From Treponema sp. (GTDB taxonomy: Bacteria; Spirochaetota; Spirochaetia; Treponematales; Treponemataceae), in the NCBI GenBank assembly GCA_024691105.1, contig JAILNY010000048.1, forward strand, positions 1 to 20,485: a DNA stretch of 20,485 nucleotides, read 5' to 3'. Shown here piece after piece: positions 1 to 8,600 of this stretch (the stretch's first letter is position 1; the number at the start of each line of letters is the position of its first letter). The translations under genes were made by a program, and so were the position numbers. Below the pieces are notes generated by a model, which saw only the letters and a program-made list of their open reading frames with translations, was not told the DNA's origin and did no database searches.

Positions 1-1103
1 CGGTCGAGTTCTTCCATATTGAGAAGGACGCCTTCAAGGTCATCGTCCTGGTGAGTTACGTTCTGGTCAAGAATTGCGGCGATATCTAAGTCTGTGTCAG
101 GTTCAGCCGGCGCTTTCTTTGCAGAGGCTGCGGTATCAGAAGCGTTGGTGTCTGACTGATCGGAGTCGTCTGCGTCAAAAGAAACGTCGCCTGTGTCCCG
201 CGTGGTTTCAGAATCGGCGGCATATTGCGCCGGCTCGTCGTAAGATTCACCTGTCGTTTTTTCGGCTTCAGATTCTTCTCCATAGCTGTTTACATCGATA
301 TGCGGAATAAGCTCCATCAATTTATTGATAAGGCTTTCTGGAGCGCCTTCGTAAGCGTAGACTTCAGCAAGTGCCGAGCAGCTGTCAAAGGCGTCGATAT
401 GAACATCGCAGGTATTTTCAATTAAATAAATCGTTTCCTGGTTAACCGGGCATTTAATTAAAACCGCGCCTTCGCCTGTCAGCTGATAAAGACAGCCATA
501 GTTTTCATCAACAAAGAAATTGTCGCAGTCGCTCGAAAGCCGCATAAACTTAAGCGACGACAATCCCGCAAGACTGCGGTCCTCGATTGTTTCAATTCCC
601 TCCGGAAAAACAATTGTCGCAAGATTTTTACAGCCGGCAAAGGCGCCTGTCTTGATTGTTTTTACTGACGGCGGAATAACTGCAGAAGTAATGCTTTCAC
701 AGTCGCGGCACACATCTTGTGACAAAACAGAAATTCCTTCCTGAAAAGGAATCTCTTTTAGCGAAGCACAGCCCCAGAAAAGACCTTTAGGAAATTCGTT
801 CACATGGTCTGGCATTGTAATTTTCTTTAGAGAAGTACAACCTGAAAAAGTAAAAGGCTTTAAGCTTGTAAGCTGAGACGGAAGTTTAACTTCTTCCAGC
901 GTCTCGCACGAAGAAAAAAGATTTTCACCAATTTCTGTAATTGAGTCTGGAAGTGAAACAGAAACAACAGGAGCTTCTGCAAAAACCCCATTTGCTATTT
1001 TTGTACAGCCCTGCGGAACGGTAATTGAAGTTCCTAATTGAGTAAAATTACAATTTAATAAAGTTTTCCCATCTGTTGAAAACTCAAAACCATTTGTCGA
1101 CAT
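1..1103 (-). CDS. BspA-type leucine-rich-repeat protein, partial (C-terminus beyond the window)
   Basis: I translated the minus strand from an ATG at 1103 and found the frame open to base 1 (about 367 residues, no stop). From about residue 28 to 250 it has LRR_5/BspA-type repeats, visible as recurring LP-x-S/G-I, I-G/K-x-x-x-F and GC-x-SLK units such as 'SGCTSLKKI', 'WGCASLKEI' and 'AGCKNLATI'. From about residue 280 it becomes acidic, low-complexity and probably disordered, rich in D, E, S and T. There is no signal peptide or membrane segment at the start (MSTNGFEFSTDG), so the protein looks cytoplasmic unless export is signalled elsewhere. LRR_5 proteins usually act in protein-protein contacts; the partner is unknown. 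The start is set by a strong promoter whose -10 lies 6 bases upstream. GGAAG abuts the ATG too closely to be a normal Shine-Dalgarno. The family call is firm; the role is unknown. Confidence 0.88.
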   Translation of the reverse strand, partial: MSTNGFEFSTDGKTLLNCNFTQLGTSITVPQGCTKIANGVFAEAPVVSVSLPDSITEIGENLFSSCETLEEVKLPSQLTSLKPFTFSGCTSLKKITMPDHVNEFPKGLFWGCASLKEIPFQEGISVLSQDVCRDCESITSAVIPPSVKTIKTGAFAGCKNLATIVFPEGIETIEDRSLAGLSSLKFMRLSSDCDNFFVDENYGCLYQLTGEGAVLIKCPVNQETIYLIENTCDVHIDAFDSCSALAEVYAYEGAPESLINKLMELIPHIDVNSYGEESEAEKTTGESYDEPAQYAADSETTRDTGDVSFDADDSDQSDTNASDTAASAKKAPAEPDTDLDIAAILDQNVTHQDDDLEGVLLNMEELD

Positions 1104-1109
1104 ACTTCC

Positions 1110-1138
1110 ATTATATGACGGTTTAGACTAATTTACAA
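1110..1138 (-). promoter_or_regulatory. Promoter of the LRR gene (TTGTAA-17-TATAAT)
   Basis: On the minus strand there is TTGTAA (1138-1133), a 17-base spacer and a perfect TATAAT (1115-1110). Only six bases separate the -10 from the ATG, so the predicted transcription start falls on or next to the start codon. Confidence 0.7.
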
Positions 1139-1167
1139 TAAATTTCGCGCAAGGTCGGACTGTAGAA

Positions 1168-1260
1168 GATTGGATGGCGCAATGTTGGGTCGCGCTCAGA
1201 CATTATTCATGCGCGAGCTTAGAATTAGCCGCGCGCGTCTTTTGTGCGATTTGATGGCGC
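1168..1260. repeat. Pair of 13-base direct repeats in a GCGC-rich spacer
   Basis: GATTGGATGGCGC (1168-1180) and GATTTGATGGCGC (1248-1260) differ at one base and start exactly 80 bases apart. They bracket a stretch rich in GCGC/CGCG words, between the transporter stop codon and the LRR promoter. I see no clear rho-independent terminator here. The pair could be a dispersed repeat, a protein-binding site pair or chance. Confidence 0.4.
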
Positions 1261-1263
1261 TTT

Positions 1264-2160
1264 TTATTTTTGAATTCCGTGGTGGTCGTGTTTTCTGGTA
1301 TAAATAAAATTCACGACCGCCATCGAGATTATGATTACGTAGCCGATTACGCTGTATAAATCCGGCAGCTGTCCAAAAAACAAAAAGCCAAACAGCGTTG
1401 AAAACAAAATCTGCGAGTAATCATAAATCGAGATGTCGCGCGCCGGCGCATGGTAGTAGGCGGCGGTAATTGCAAACTGTCCGCCTGCTGCAAACGCTCC
1501 TGCAATACAAAGCAGCAGAAACTGCTTAAGCGTCATCGGATTAAAGCTTGTAATCATATACGGTACCGAAAGCAGCATCGAAAAAACAGAAAAGAACAGT
1601 ACGATAATTTTTCCGTTGCATTTAAGCGAACCCAGTTTTCTGACGCAGGCGTACGCAAGCCCGGCACCCATTCCGCCGATAAAGCCTGCCAGTGTCGGAA
1701 GCGTCTTAGAAAAATCAAAGGTCGGTTTAACAATCAGCATTGCGCCCAAAAAGGCAACGGTAATTGCAATAAGCGGAACCGGTTTTATGCGTTCTTTCAT
1801 TATAAAAAAGCTGAACAGAACCGCAAAAAACGGCGACATTTTATTTAAGATTGCCGCATCCGACAAAACAATTCTGTCAATCGCGTAAAAATTCCCGAAA
1901 ATTCCGATAGAACCTGCTGTCGCGCGCAAAATCAAAAAGATCCATGCAAGTTTAGGGACTGCAACCGCCTGGACTCCATGTATCTTAACCTCTCGCAGAA
2001 TAAAGATAATCGCAATAACAAAGGCAATCGCGTTTCTGAAAAACGCCTTTTGAATAAAATGAATGTCCCCGGCAAGATGCACAAAGGCTGCCATCGCTGC
2101 AAAGCAGAACGCCGACGTAATGAGACAGATAATTCCACGAGTAGTTTCCGAAATCCGCAT
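1264..2160 (-). CDS. EamA/DMT-family inner-membrane transporter
   Basis: This 298-residue protein is almost entirely hydrophobic, with about ten predicted membrane helices. That is the usual size and layout of drug/metabolite-transporter proteins, which have two five-helix EamA repeats. The first repeat ends near 'LGAMLIVKP' and the second near the C-terminus, before a short charged tail (RKHDHHGIQK). Family members export or import amino acids, nucleosides, sugars or drugs; the substrate cannot be read from sequence. An upstream ATG at 2199 would add 13 residues, but it lies on the promoter's -35 element. I prefer the ATG at 2160 (MRISETTRG), nine bases after a TATACT -10 box. No Shine-Dalgarno is visible, so a leaderless mRNA is likely. 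The LRR gene follows 160 bases downstream on the same strand with its own promoter. Confidence 0.85.
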   Translation of the reverse strand: MRISETTRGIICLITSAFCFAAMAAFVHLAGDIHFIQKAFFRNAIAFVIAIIFILREVKIHGVQAVAVPKLAWIFLILRATAGSIGIFGNFYAIDRIVLSDAAILNKMSPFFAVLFSFFIMKERIKPVPLIAITVAFLGAMLIVKPTFDFSKTLPTLAGFIGGMGAGLAYACVRKLGSLKCNGKIIVLFFSVFSMLLSVPYMITSFNPMTLKQFLLLCIAGAFAAGGQFAITAAYYHAPARDISIYDYSQILFSTLFGFLFFGQLPDLYSVIGYVIIISMAVVNFIYTRKHDHHGIQK

Positions 2161-2169
2161 AACAGCTCT

Positions 2170-2199
2170 AGTATAATGAATTGAAGTACGGCAGCGCAA
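2170..2199 (-). promoter_or_regulatory. Promoter of the EamA transporter (TTGCGC-18-TATACT)
   Basis: On the minus strand, TTGCGC (2199-2194), an 18-base spacer and TATACT (2175-2170) are followed nine bases later by the chosen ATG. The predicted transcription start is within about 3 bases of the start codon. Confidence 0.55.
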
Positions 2200-2203
2200 C
2201 TGT

Positions 2204-2233
2204 GCGCGGTGATGGAATGATGGTCACCCGCGC
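2204..2233. other. Imperfect hairpin between divergent promoters
   Basis: GCGCGGTGA (2204-2212) can pair with TCACCCGCGC (2224-2233) with one bulged base and an 11-base loop. It sits between the divergent transporter and leuB promoters. There is no T-run on either side, so it is not an obvious terminator; it could be an operator or a repeat remnant. Confidence 0.35.
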
Positions 2234-2246
2234 GATGCCGCGCGAC

Positions 2247-2275
2247 TTGAACAACATTAAAAAATGCTTTATATT
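2247..2275 (+). promoter_or_regulatory. Promoter of leuB (TTGAAC-17-TATATT)
   Basis: TTGAAC (2247-2252), a 17-base spacer and TATATT (2270-2275) predict a start near 2282 and a leader of about 62 bases. The leader ends in a Shine-Dalgarno (AGGGGTG) six bases before the ATG. I saw no leader peptide rich in leucine codons, no T-box and no terminator-like hairpin in it. Confidence 0.55.
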
Positions 2276-2343
2276 TTAAGTAAAATTGAATATCCGCTTT
2301 GGGTAAATTCACTTAAAAACAATACACGAAACAGGGGTGAAAA

Positions 2344-3435
2344 ATGAATAAGACTATCGCATTGATTCCTGGTGACGGAATCGGTCCAGATGTTATCGCA
2401 GAAGCCGTAAACGTGCTTAATGCTGTTGGAAAAAAGTTTGGTCATAATTTTGAATACAAAAATGTAATTGCAGGTGGCTGCGCTATCGACAAGTTTGGCG
2501 AACCGCTTCCTAAAGAGCAGCTTGATATCGCTCTTAATGCAGATTCTGCATTGCTCGGCGCTGTCGGCGGTCCAAAATGGGATAACGTTGCTCCAGAAAT
2601 TCGTCCGGAAAAAGCACTTTTAGGTCTCCGCGGTGGAATGAAAGTATACGCAAACCTTCGTCCGGCTTTGATGTTCAAACAGTTAAAGGCCGCTTGTCCT
2701 CTTAAAGACGAAGTTGTAGGTGACGGTCTTGATATTTTGATCGTTCGCGAGCTTACTGGCGGTATTTACTTTGGTGAGCGCGGAACTTCTGAAGACGGAA
2801 AAACTTCTTGGGATACAGAAAAATATACATGGGCAGAAATTGAACGCATTGTACGACTTGGTTTTGAATCTGCTAAAAACCGCAGAAAGATCCTTACTGT
2901 AGTAGACAAGGCAAATATCCTTAATTCAAGCCGCCTCTGGAGAAAAGTTGCAGAAACAGTTCACGCTGAATATCCAGAAGTAACTCTTAACTTCCTTTAT
3001 GTAGACAATGCCGCAATGCAGCTTGTTCGCAATCCAAAACAGTTTGACGTAATTGCAACTTCTAACATGTTCGGTGACATCCTTTCTGACGAAGCAAGCC
3101 AGATTACAGGTTCTATCGGAATGCTCGCATCGGCTTCTTTAGGCGACGGAACAGGTCCAGGCCTTTACGAGCCAATTCATGGTTCAGCTCCTGACATCGC
3201 AGGAAAAGACCTTGCAAACCCTCTTGCTACAATTCTTTCTGCCGCAATGCTTTTGCGCTTTGACTTTAAGCTTGAAGCAGAAGCAAAGGCAATTGAAAAC
3301 GCTGTAGAAAAAGTTCTTGATGACGGCTGGAGAACAGGCGACATCGCAGGTGATATCGAGGCTGTAAAAGCTGCAGGTAAGCTTGTTGGAACTAAAAAAA
3401 TGGGTGCACTTGTAGTTGAATATTTGAATAAATAA
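2344..3435 (+). CDS. leuB: 3-isopropylmalate dehydrogenase
   Basis: This cytoplasmic enzyme oxidises and decarboxylates (2R,3S)-3-isopropylmalate to 2-oxoisocaproate with NAD+, the third step of leucine synthesis. The 363-residue length is standard. Visible motifs are the N-terminal LIPGDGIGPDV, Tyr142 in TGGIYFG, Lys189 in VDKANIL, and the metal-binding Asp245/Asp249 in GDILSDEASQ. The cofactor loop HGSAPDIAGKDLANP carries Asp284-Ile285, the pair that marks NAD+ rather than NADP+ use and separates LeuB from isocitrate dehydrogenase. The ATG has a good Shine-Dalgarno. The gene has its own promoter and a strong terminator, and no leuA, leuC or leuD lies nearby, so the rest of the pathway must be encoded elsewhere or be missing. 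A tartrate or homoisocitrate dehydrogenase is less likely given the fully LeuB-like motifs. Confidence 0.96.
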   Translation: MNKTIALIPGDGIGPDVIAEAVNVLNAVGKKFGHNFEYKNVIAGGCAIDKFGEPLPKEQLDIALNADSALLGAVGGPKWDNVAPEIRPEKALLGLRGGMKVYANLRPALMFKQLKAACPLKDEVVGDGLDILIVRELTGGIYFGERGTSEDGKTSWDTEKYTWAEIERIVRLGFESAKNRRKILTVVDKANILNSSRLWRKVAETVHAEYPEVTLNFLYVDNAAMQLVRNPKQFDVIATSNMFGDILSDEASQITGSIGMLASASLGDGTGPGLYEPIHGSAPDIAGKDLANPLATILSAAMLLRFDFKLEAEAKAIENAVEKVLDDGWRTGDIAGDIEAVKAAGKLVGTKKMGALVVEYLNK

Positions 3436-3475
3436 AAAACTGCAACATTCGTTCAACTTATAAAAAATAAGACAA

Positions 3476-3502
3476 AAAGTCGCCTTCGGGCGGCTTTTTT
3501 TT
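3476..3502 (+). terminator. Rho-independent terminator of leuB
   Basis: GTCGCC-TTCG-GGCGGC (3479-3494) forms a GC-rich stem with a UUCG loop. The flanking A and T bases extend the stem, and a run of eight T follows. It lies about 40 bases after the leuB stop. Confidence 0.9.
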
Positions 3503-3545
3503 GCAATTACCGTAAAAAAAATAAGCAGAATTTTATAAACCGTGC

Positions 3546-3551
3546 TATAAT
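3546..3551 (+). promoter_or_regulatory. -10 box of the malQ/GH13 operon
   Basis: A perfect TATAAT lies nine bases before the malQ ATG. The region around 3523-3528, where a -35 would sit, is not consensus. No Shine-Dalgarno lies between the box and the ATG (TATTTAATT). Confidence 0.6.
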
Positions 3552-3560
3552 TATTTAATT

Positions 3561-5630
3561 ATGGCATCAAAACAAAAAAATAATCTTTCGCGTATGACAG
3601 GAACCGTTGTTCCTCTTGGTGCGCTTTATACAAAAAAGTCTCCGGTAATCGGCGAATACACTTCTCTTATGGATTTTGCTGATTTTTGCAAAGAAGCAGG
3701 CCTTAAAATCATTCAGCTTTTGCCTGTAAACGACACAGGAACGCAAAGCTCGCCTTATTCAGGGCTTTCGGCCTTTGCCCTTCATCCGATTTATGCCGGT
3801 ATTGAAGCGCTGCCTGAGTTTGAACAGTCGTACAAAAACGACATGTTTTTTGCAAAAGCCTATGACGATTATTTAAAAGAATTTCCGTATAAAGCACGTT
3901 TTGACTATCAGGAAATCTTAAACCGCAAAACTGAATTATTAAAAGCGCTCTACGAAAATTCAACCGTTGCCAAAAAGGGAGAGATGGATGCCGCTCTTTC
4001 TAAATGGGTCGAAAAAAATCCGTGGGTTATCGCATATTCTGTTTATAAAAACTTAAAATGGAACTATATGCAGGCGTCCTGGAAAACCTGGAAAGAAAAA
4101 GATCAGACTCCGGGGCAAAAAGAGATTTTAAAACGCTGGGAAGATCCAAAGTTAAAAAAAGAACATCTTTTTTACGCGTGGACACAATTCCGCCTTGCTT
4201 CTCAATTTAAAGATGTGTGCGAATACATAAAATCGCTTGGAATCATTCTTAAAGGCGACATGCCTATTATGATGAACGAAGACTCCTGTGACGCGTGGGA
4301 AAATCCTGAGTTCTTTAATCATTCACTCAGAGCCGGAAGTCCTGTTGACGGCGAAAATCCGTGCGGACAAAACTGGGGATTCCCGACTTATAACTGGAAA
4401 AACTTAAAAAAAGAAGATTACTCGTGGTGGAAAAACCGCCTTCTGTCGGCACAGCAATATTACAGCGCTTACAGACTTGATCATATCTTAGGCTTTTTTA
4501 GAATCTGGGCAATTCCTGAAAATGATGCGACTGCAATTCTCGGCCATTGTGAACCTTATGTAAGCATCTCTCGAACAGAATTAAACGAGCTTGGTTTTGA
4601 TGACGCGCGAATCCGATGGTTAAGTCAGCCTCACGTAAAGACTCAGGACATTGATTACTTTACCTGGAATACAGAACTGTCGCATAAAGTTCTTTCAATT
4701 TTCTGTAAACAGCTTGGGACTGAAGAACTCTGGCTATTTAAAGAGGAATTAACCGGAGATAAAGAAATTTATTCAGTTGATTTATCTGGGTTCTGTCAAA
4801 AAGAAACAGCTGATGCAGTTAAGCAGCGTCTTGCTGAATACTGGAATAACCGCACGCTTATCGAAATTGAAAAAGATAAATTTGTTCCGACGTGGACTTT
4901 TAACAATTCATTTGCGTGGGCAACTTTATCAGAAGAAGAACACGAAAAGCTTGAAAAACTTTTTAGCGTAAAGAATGAATTGCAGAACGAAGAATGGGCA
5001 AAGCAGGCAACTGATATTTTAAAAGCCTTTACGCAGACTGTAAAAATGCAGGCCTGTGGCGAAGACCTTGGCGTAAACCTTGCGTGCGTTCCTGATGTAA
5101 TGAAGACAGAAAATATTCTTGGCCTTAACGTTGTTCGCTGGACGCGCGAGTGGGGCGTTCCGTCGCAGCCGTTTGTTGCGTTTAAGGATTACCGCGAACT
5201 TTCGGTTACGACTTCGTCAGTTCACGACTCGACGACATTAAGACAGTGGTGGCAGGATGAATATGAAGCAGCCTTTACTTTTGCAAAAGAAAATCAGGAC
5301 AGTTTTTTATCCTGCGTAAGTAAAGACAATTTTTTAACTGATGTCGCAAAAGAAAAACTTTTAAACTTTACTCCAGAGATTGCAGAATGCTTTTTGAGTG
5401 CAACAGCAAATTCAAACAGCTTGTGGTGCATTCATCCGCTTCAGGATTTTCTTTACATGGATGTTAAATACTGGCTTCCTGAACCAAAGGATGAGCGCAT
5501 AAATATTCCTGGCGAAGTAAGTGAATTTAACTGGACTTACAGAATGCCGTGCCTCGTTGAAGAACTTGTAAAAAATAAAACGTTGATTGAAAAAATAAAT
5601 AAGATTGCATCTATGCATCAAGGGGAGTAG
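3561..5630 (+). CDS. malQ: 4-alpha-glucanotransferase, DPE2-type GH77 (amylomaltase)
   Basis: The enzyme moves 4-alpha-glucan segments between maltodextrins and glucose in the cytoplasm. The GH77 core starts at once (PLGALYTKKSPVIGEY; then LLPVNDTGTQSSPYSGLSAF). The three catalytic acids are visible: nucleophile Asp307 in YRLDHILGFFRIW, acid/base Glu501 in CGEDLG, and Asp556 in SVHDSTTLRQWW. The nucleophile-to-acid/base gap is 194 residues, against 47 in the short Thermus amylomaltase (Asp293, Glu340). The CGEDLG...CVPDVM signature and this ~145-residue insertion resemble plant and bacterial DPE2 enzymes, but the N-terminal CBM20 starch-binding domains of DPE2 are absent. Total length is 689 residues. 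A TATAAT box nine bases upstream and no Shine-Dalgarno suggest a leaderless mRNA. The GH13 gene follows four bases after the stop, so the two are almost certainly co-transcribed. Confidence 0.93.
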   Translation: MASKQKNNLSRMTGTVVPLGALYTKKSPVIGEYTSLMDFADFCKEAGLKIIQLLPVNDTGTQSSPYSGLSAFALHPIYAGIEALPEFEQSYKNDMFFAKAYDDYLKEFPYKARFDYQEILNRKTELLKALYENSTVAKKGEMDAALSKWVEKNPWVIAYSVYKNLKWNYMQASWKTWKEKDQTPGQKEILKRWEDPKLKKEHLFYAWTQFRLASQFKDVCEYIKSLGIILKGDMPIMMNEDSCDAWENPEFFNHSLRAGSPVDGENPCGQNWGFPTYNWKNLKKEDYSWWKNRLLSAQQYYSAYRLDHILGFFRIWAIPENDATAILGHCEPYVSISRTELNELGFDDARIRWLSQPHVKTQDIDYFTWNTELSHKVLSIFCKQLGTEELWLFKEELTGDKEIYSVDLSGFCQKETADAVKQRLAEYWNNRTLIEIEKDKFVPTWTFNNSFAWATLSEEEHEKLEKLFSVKNELQNEEWAKQATDILKAFTQTVKMQACGEDLGVNLACVPDVMKTENILGLNVVRWTREWGVPSQPFVAFKDYRELSVTTSSVHDSTTLRQWWQDEYEAAFTFAKENQDSFLSCVSKDNFLTDVAKEKLLNFTPEIAECFLSATANSNSLWCIHPLQDFLYMDVKYWLPEPKDERINIPGEVSEFNWTYRMPCLVEELVKNKTLIEKINKIASMHQGE

Positions 5631-5634
5631 ACAG

Positions 5635-8600
5635 ATGAATTTTTCATATAATGAATTTCATATCAGTAAAGAGGTGCGAGACCGCTGTCAGTTCAGCAGT
5701 TCATTATATTCATCAACCGGAAATGTAATCATTTCTGACATGAAGGCCGTAAGACTTTTTACAGAAAAGTTGAACGCGCATTTTGATAAAATCGGGCTCC
5801 CGGAAAAACGCGTTTCTGCTGGTTCTGTAAATGCGATGGGCTTGATTGACGAAATTCTTCACTACTGCTGCATGCTTTACAGAAAAACAAAATTGTCTAC
5901 AGCTTTTTCTGATGCATTAAAAAATCTTGATAATAAATTTGGCAAAGAAAAAGTCGATGAACTTCTGCTGGAATTTAACAGGGAATTTCCCCCGACTCCG
6001 GTTTATCGCAAAGAGATATCGCTTGATAAATACATGAGTGGAACTGCAATTGATGCAGGAACAGGAAAACTTCGTTCAAATCGTGAAGCAACTTTTGAAG
6101 AAATGATCATGCTTCATTTAGAAAACGAAAATCCTGCCTTTCTTCCATTCAGTATAATGTTTAATGATCAAAAGCTTTCTAAAAATCCGCTTTATCAGGA
6201 ATCGTGGGCAGAGGTTCAAAAGTATTTTGCAAAGCTTCCGATGTTTGGTCCTTTTAATCATGACCTTATAAATTTTTTACGCGAGCCTGTTGTCTTTAGT
6301 CCTACAAGTCTTCGCGGTCAACTTGAATATATTCAGAAAAACTGGATGTATTTACTCGGCGACTGGTTAAAGAGACTTCTTGCAGGTCTTGATGTTTTAA
6401 GTGAAGAAGAAAAAGCTGCATGGCATGGAACAAATGGCGGCGATGTAGATCTTCCGATTATGAGTTTTGAAAATCTGATGAACGAATACGAGCGCTTTAG
6501 TGCTGACAGTGATTGGATGCCAAAGGTTGTTCTTATGGCAAAGACTGTGCTTGTATGGCTTGATCAGCTTTCTAAAAAATATGGCCGCGCTATCGAACAT
6601 CTTGATCAGATTCCGGATGAAGAACTTGATGCTTTGCACGACGAAGGATTTACGGGCCTCTGGCTCATTGGACTTTGGGAGCGAAGTAATGCAAGTAAAA
6701 GAATCAAACAGATTTGCGGAAATCCGGAGGCTGCCGCTTCGGCTTACAGTTTAATGGATTACGAAATTGCCGGCAATCTTGGCGGCTGGAGTGCATTGGA
6801 AAATTTGCGCAACCGTTTATGGAAGCGAGGAATACGTCTTGCCTCGGATATGGTTCCAAACCACACAGGTATGGACGGCCGATGGGTCATTGAAAAACCG
6901 GATTTATTTATTCAGCGCCGTGACAATCCGTTTCCGCAGTATACATTCAACGGAGAAAATCTCTCGCATGACTCGCGCGTGGGCATCTATCTTGAAGACC
7001 ATTACTATTCTAAAAACGATTGTGCCGTTGTGTTTAAGCGCGTTGATAATTATACAGGTGACACTCGTTATATCTATCATGGTAATGACGGAACCGGCAT
7101 GCCATGGAACGACACCGCGCAGATCGATTTTTTAAACCCACGCGCTCGTGAAGAAGTCATTCAGGAAATTTTACACGTTGCAAGAAATTTCCCTATCATA
7201 AGATTTGACGCGGCAATGGTTCTTGCAAAAAAGCATATTCGCCGTTTGTGGTATCCGGAACCAGGACACGGAGGCGATATTGCAACGCGTTCTGAGACCG
7301 GTTTAAATACTCAGCAGTTTAATGACGCAATTCCAAATGAGTTCTGGCGCGAGGTTGTTGACCGCGTTGCAAAAGAATGTCCGGATACTCTTCTTTTGGC
7401 AGAGGCTTTCTGGATGATGGAAGGTTACTTTGTGCGCACGCTCGGAATGCACCGTGTTTATAACAGCGCATTCATGAACATGCTAAAAAAAGAAGAAAAT
7501 CAAAAGTATCGTGACACAGTAAAGAATACGATTAAATTTGATCCGCAGATTCTTAAGCGCTATGTAAACTTTATGAATAACCCTGATGAAGAAACTGCCG
7601 TTGCTCAGTTTGGAAAGGGCGACAAGTATTTTGGTGTATGTACATTAATGGTTACAATGCCGGGACTTCCGATGTTTGGTCACGGACAGATAGAAGGCTT
7701 TGAAGAAAAATATGGAATGGAATATACAAAGGCTTACCGCGATGAAAAACCTGACCAGGGACTTTTGGAGCGACATAAGCACGACATATTCCCTCTGATG
7801 AAAAAGCGTTATCTTTTTAGTCAGAGCGAAGACTTTTTATTTTACGATGTCTGGGATAACGGCCGTGTAAACGAAAACGTGTTTGCTTATTCAAACCGTG
7901 CCGGAAACGAGCGCGTTGTTGTATTCTACAATAATAAATATGAGCGTGCGTCTGGCTGGATCAAGCAGTCGTGTGAATATGCGGTAAAAAACGGAGATTC
8001 AATTTCGCTTATAACACGTTCAATTTCTGAGGGACTTGGTCTTACAGATAATCCGGAAAATTATCTCATTTTCCGCGAACAGCGAAGTGACTTGTGGTAT
8101 GTTCGCCGTTCAAGTGACATTTGTCACAACGGCCTTTTCCTGAGCCTTAACGGATTTGAGTCTCAGGTTATGATGGATATAGTTCAGGTTCGTGATACGG
8201 CAGATAAAAAGTATAGCACGCTTTGTGATGTTCTTAACGGTCGCGGTTGTTATAATCTTGAAGAAGAATGGGAAGAAATCCGCTTTAAAGAATTGTATTC
8301 AGCGCTTGAAGAATTTACGGATTCAAAATTCTTTGCGACAATTTCTTCATTCAATGAAAAAACAAAAGATACTCAGATTACAAAATTTATTTCCGGCCTC
8401 AAAAAGAAGGGAACTGAATTTTATAAGTGCGCAAATTCCTTTGTAGAAAAAGAATTTTTCCAGTCTGTAACTGATGAAAAAAAGAAAGTAAAGGTAAAAC
8501 TTCCAACGCCTCAAAAGCAGTTTGAGAGTTTTGAAAAGAACTTTAAGAAGATGTTTAAGCTTTATGTTGCTTCAGGTAAGATTACTAAGGCAAAAAAGCC

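Noticed and set aside
2276..2343. Leucine attenuator, T-box or riboswitch in the leuB leader
   Set aside because: The leader is about 62 bases, with no leucine-codon peptide, no specifier-type stem and no terminator hairpin.
5605..5634. Upstream ATG for the GH13 gene inside malQ
   Set aside because: The ATG at 5635 has AGGGGAG at ideal spacing; the upstream one has none.
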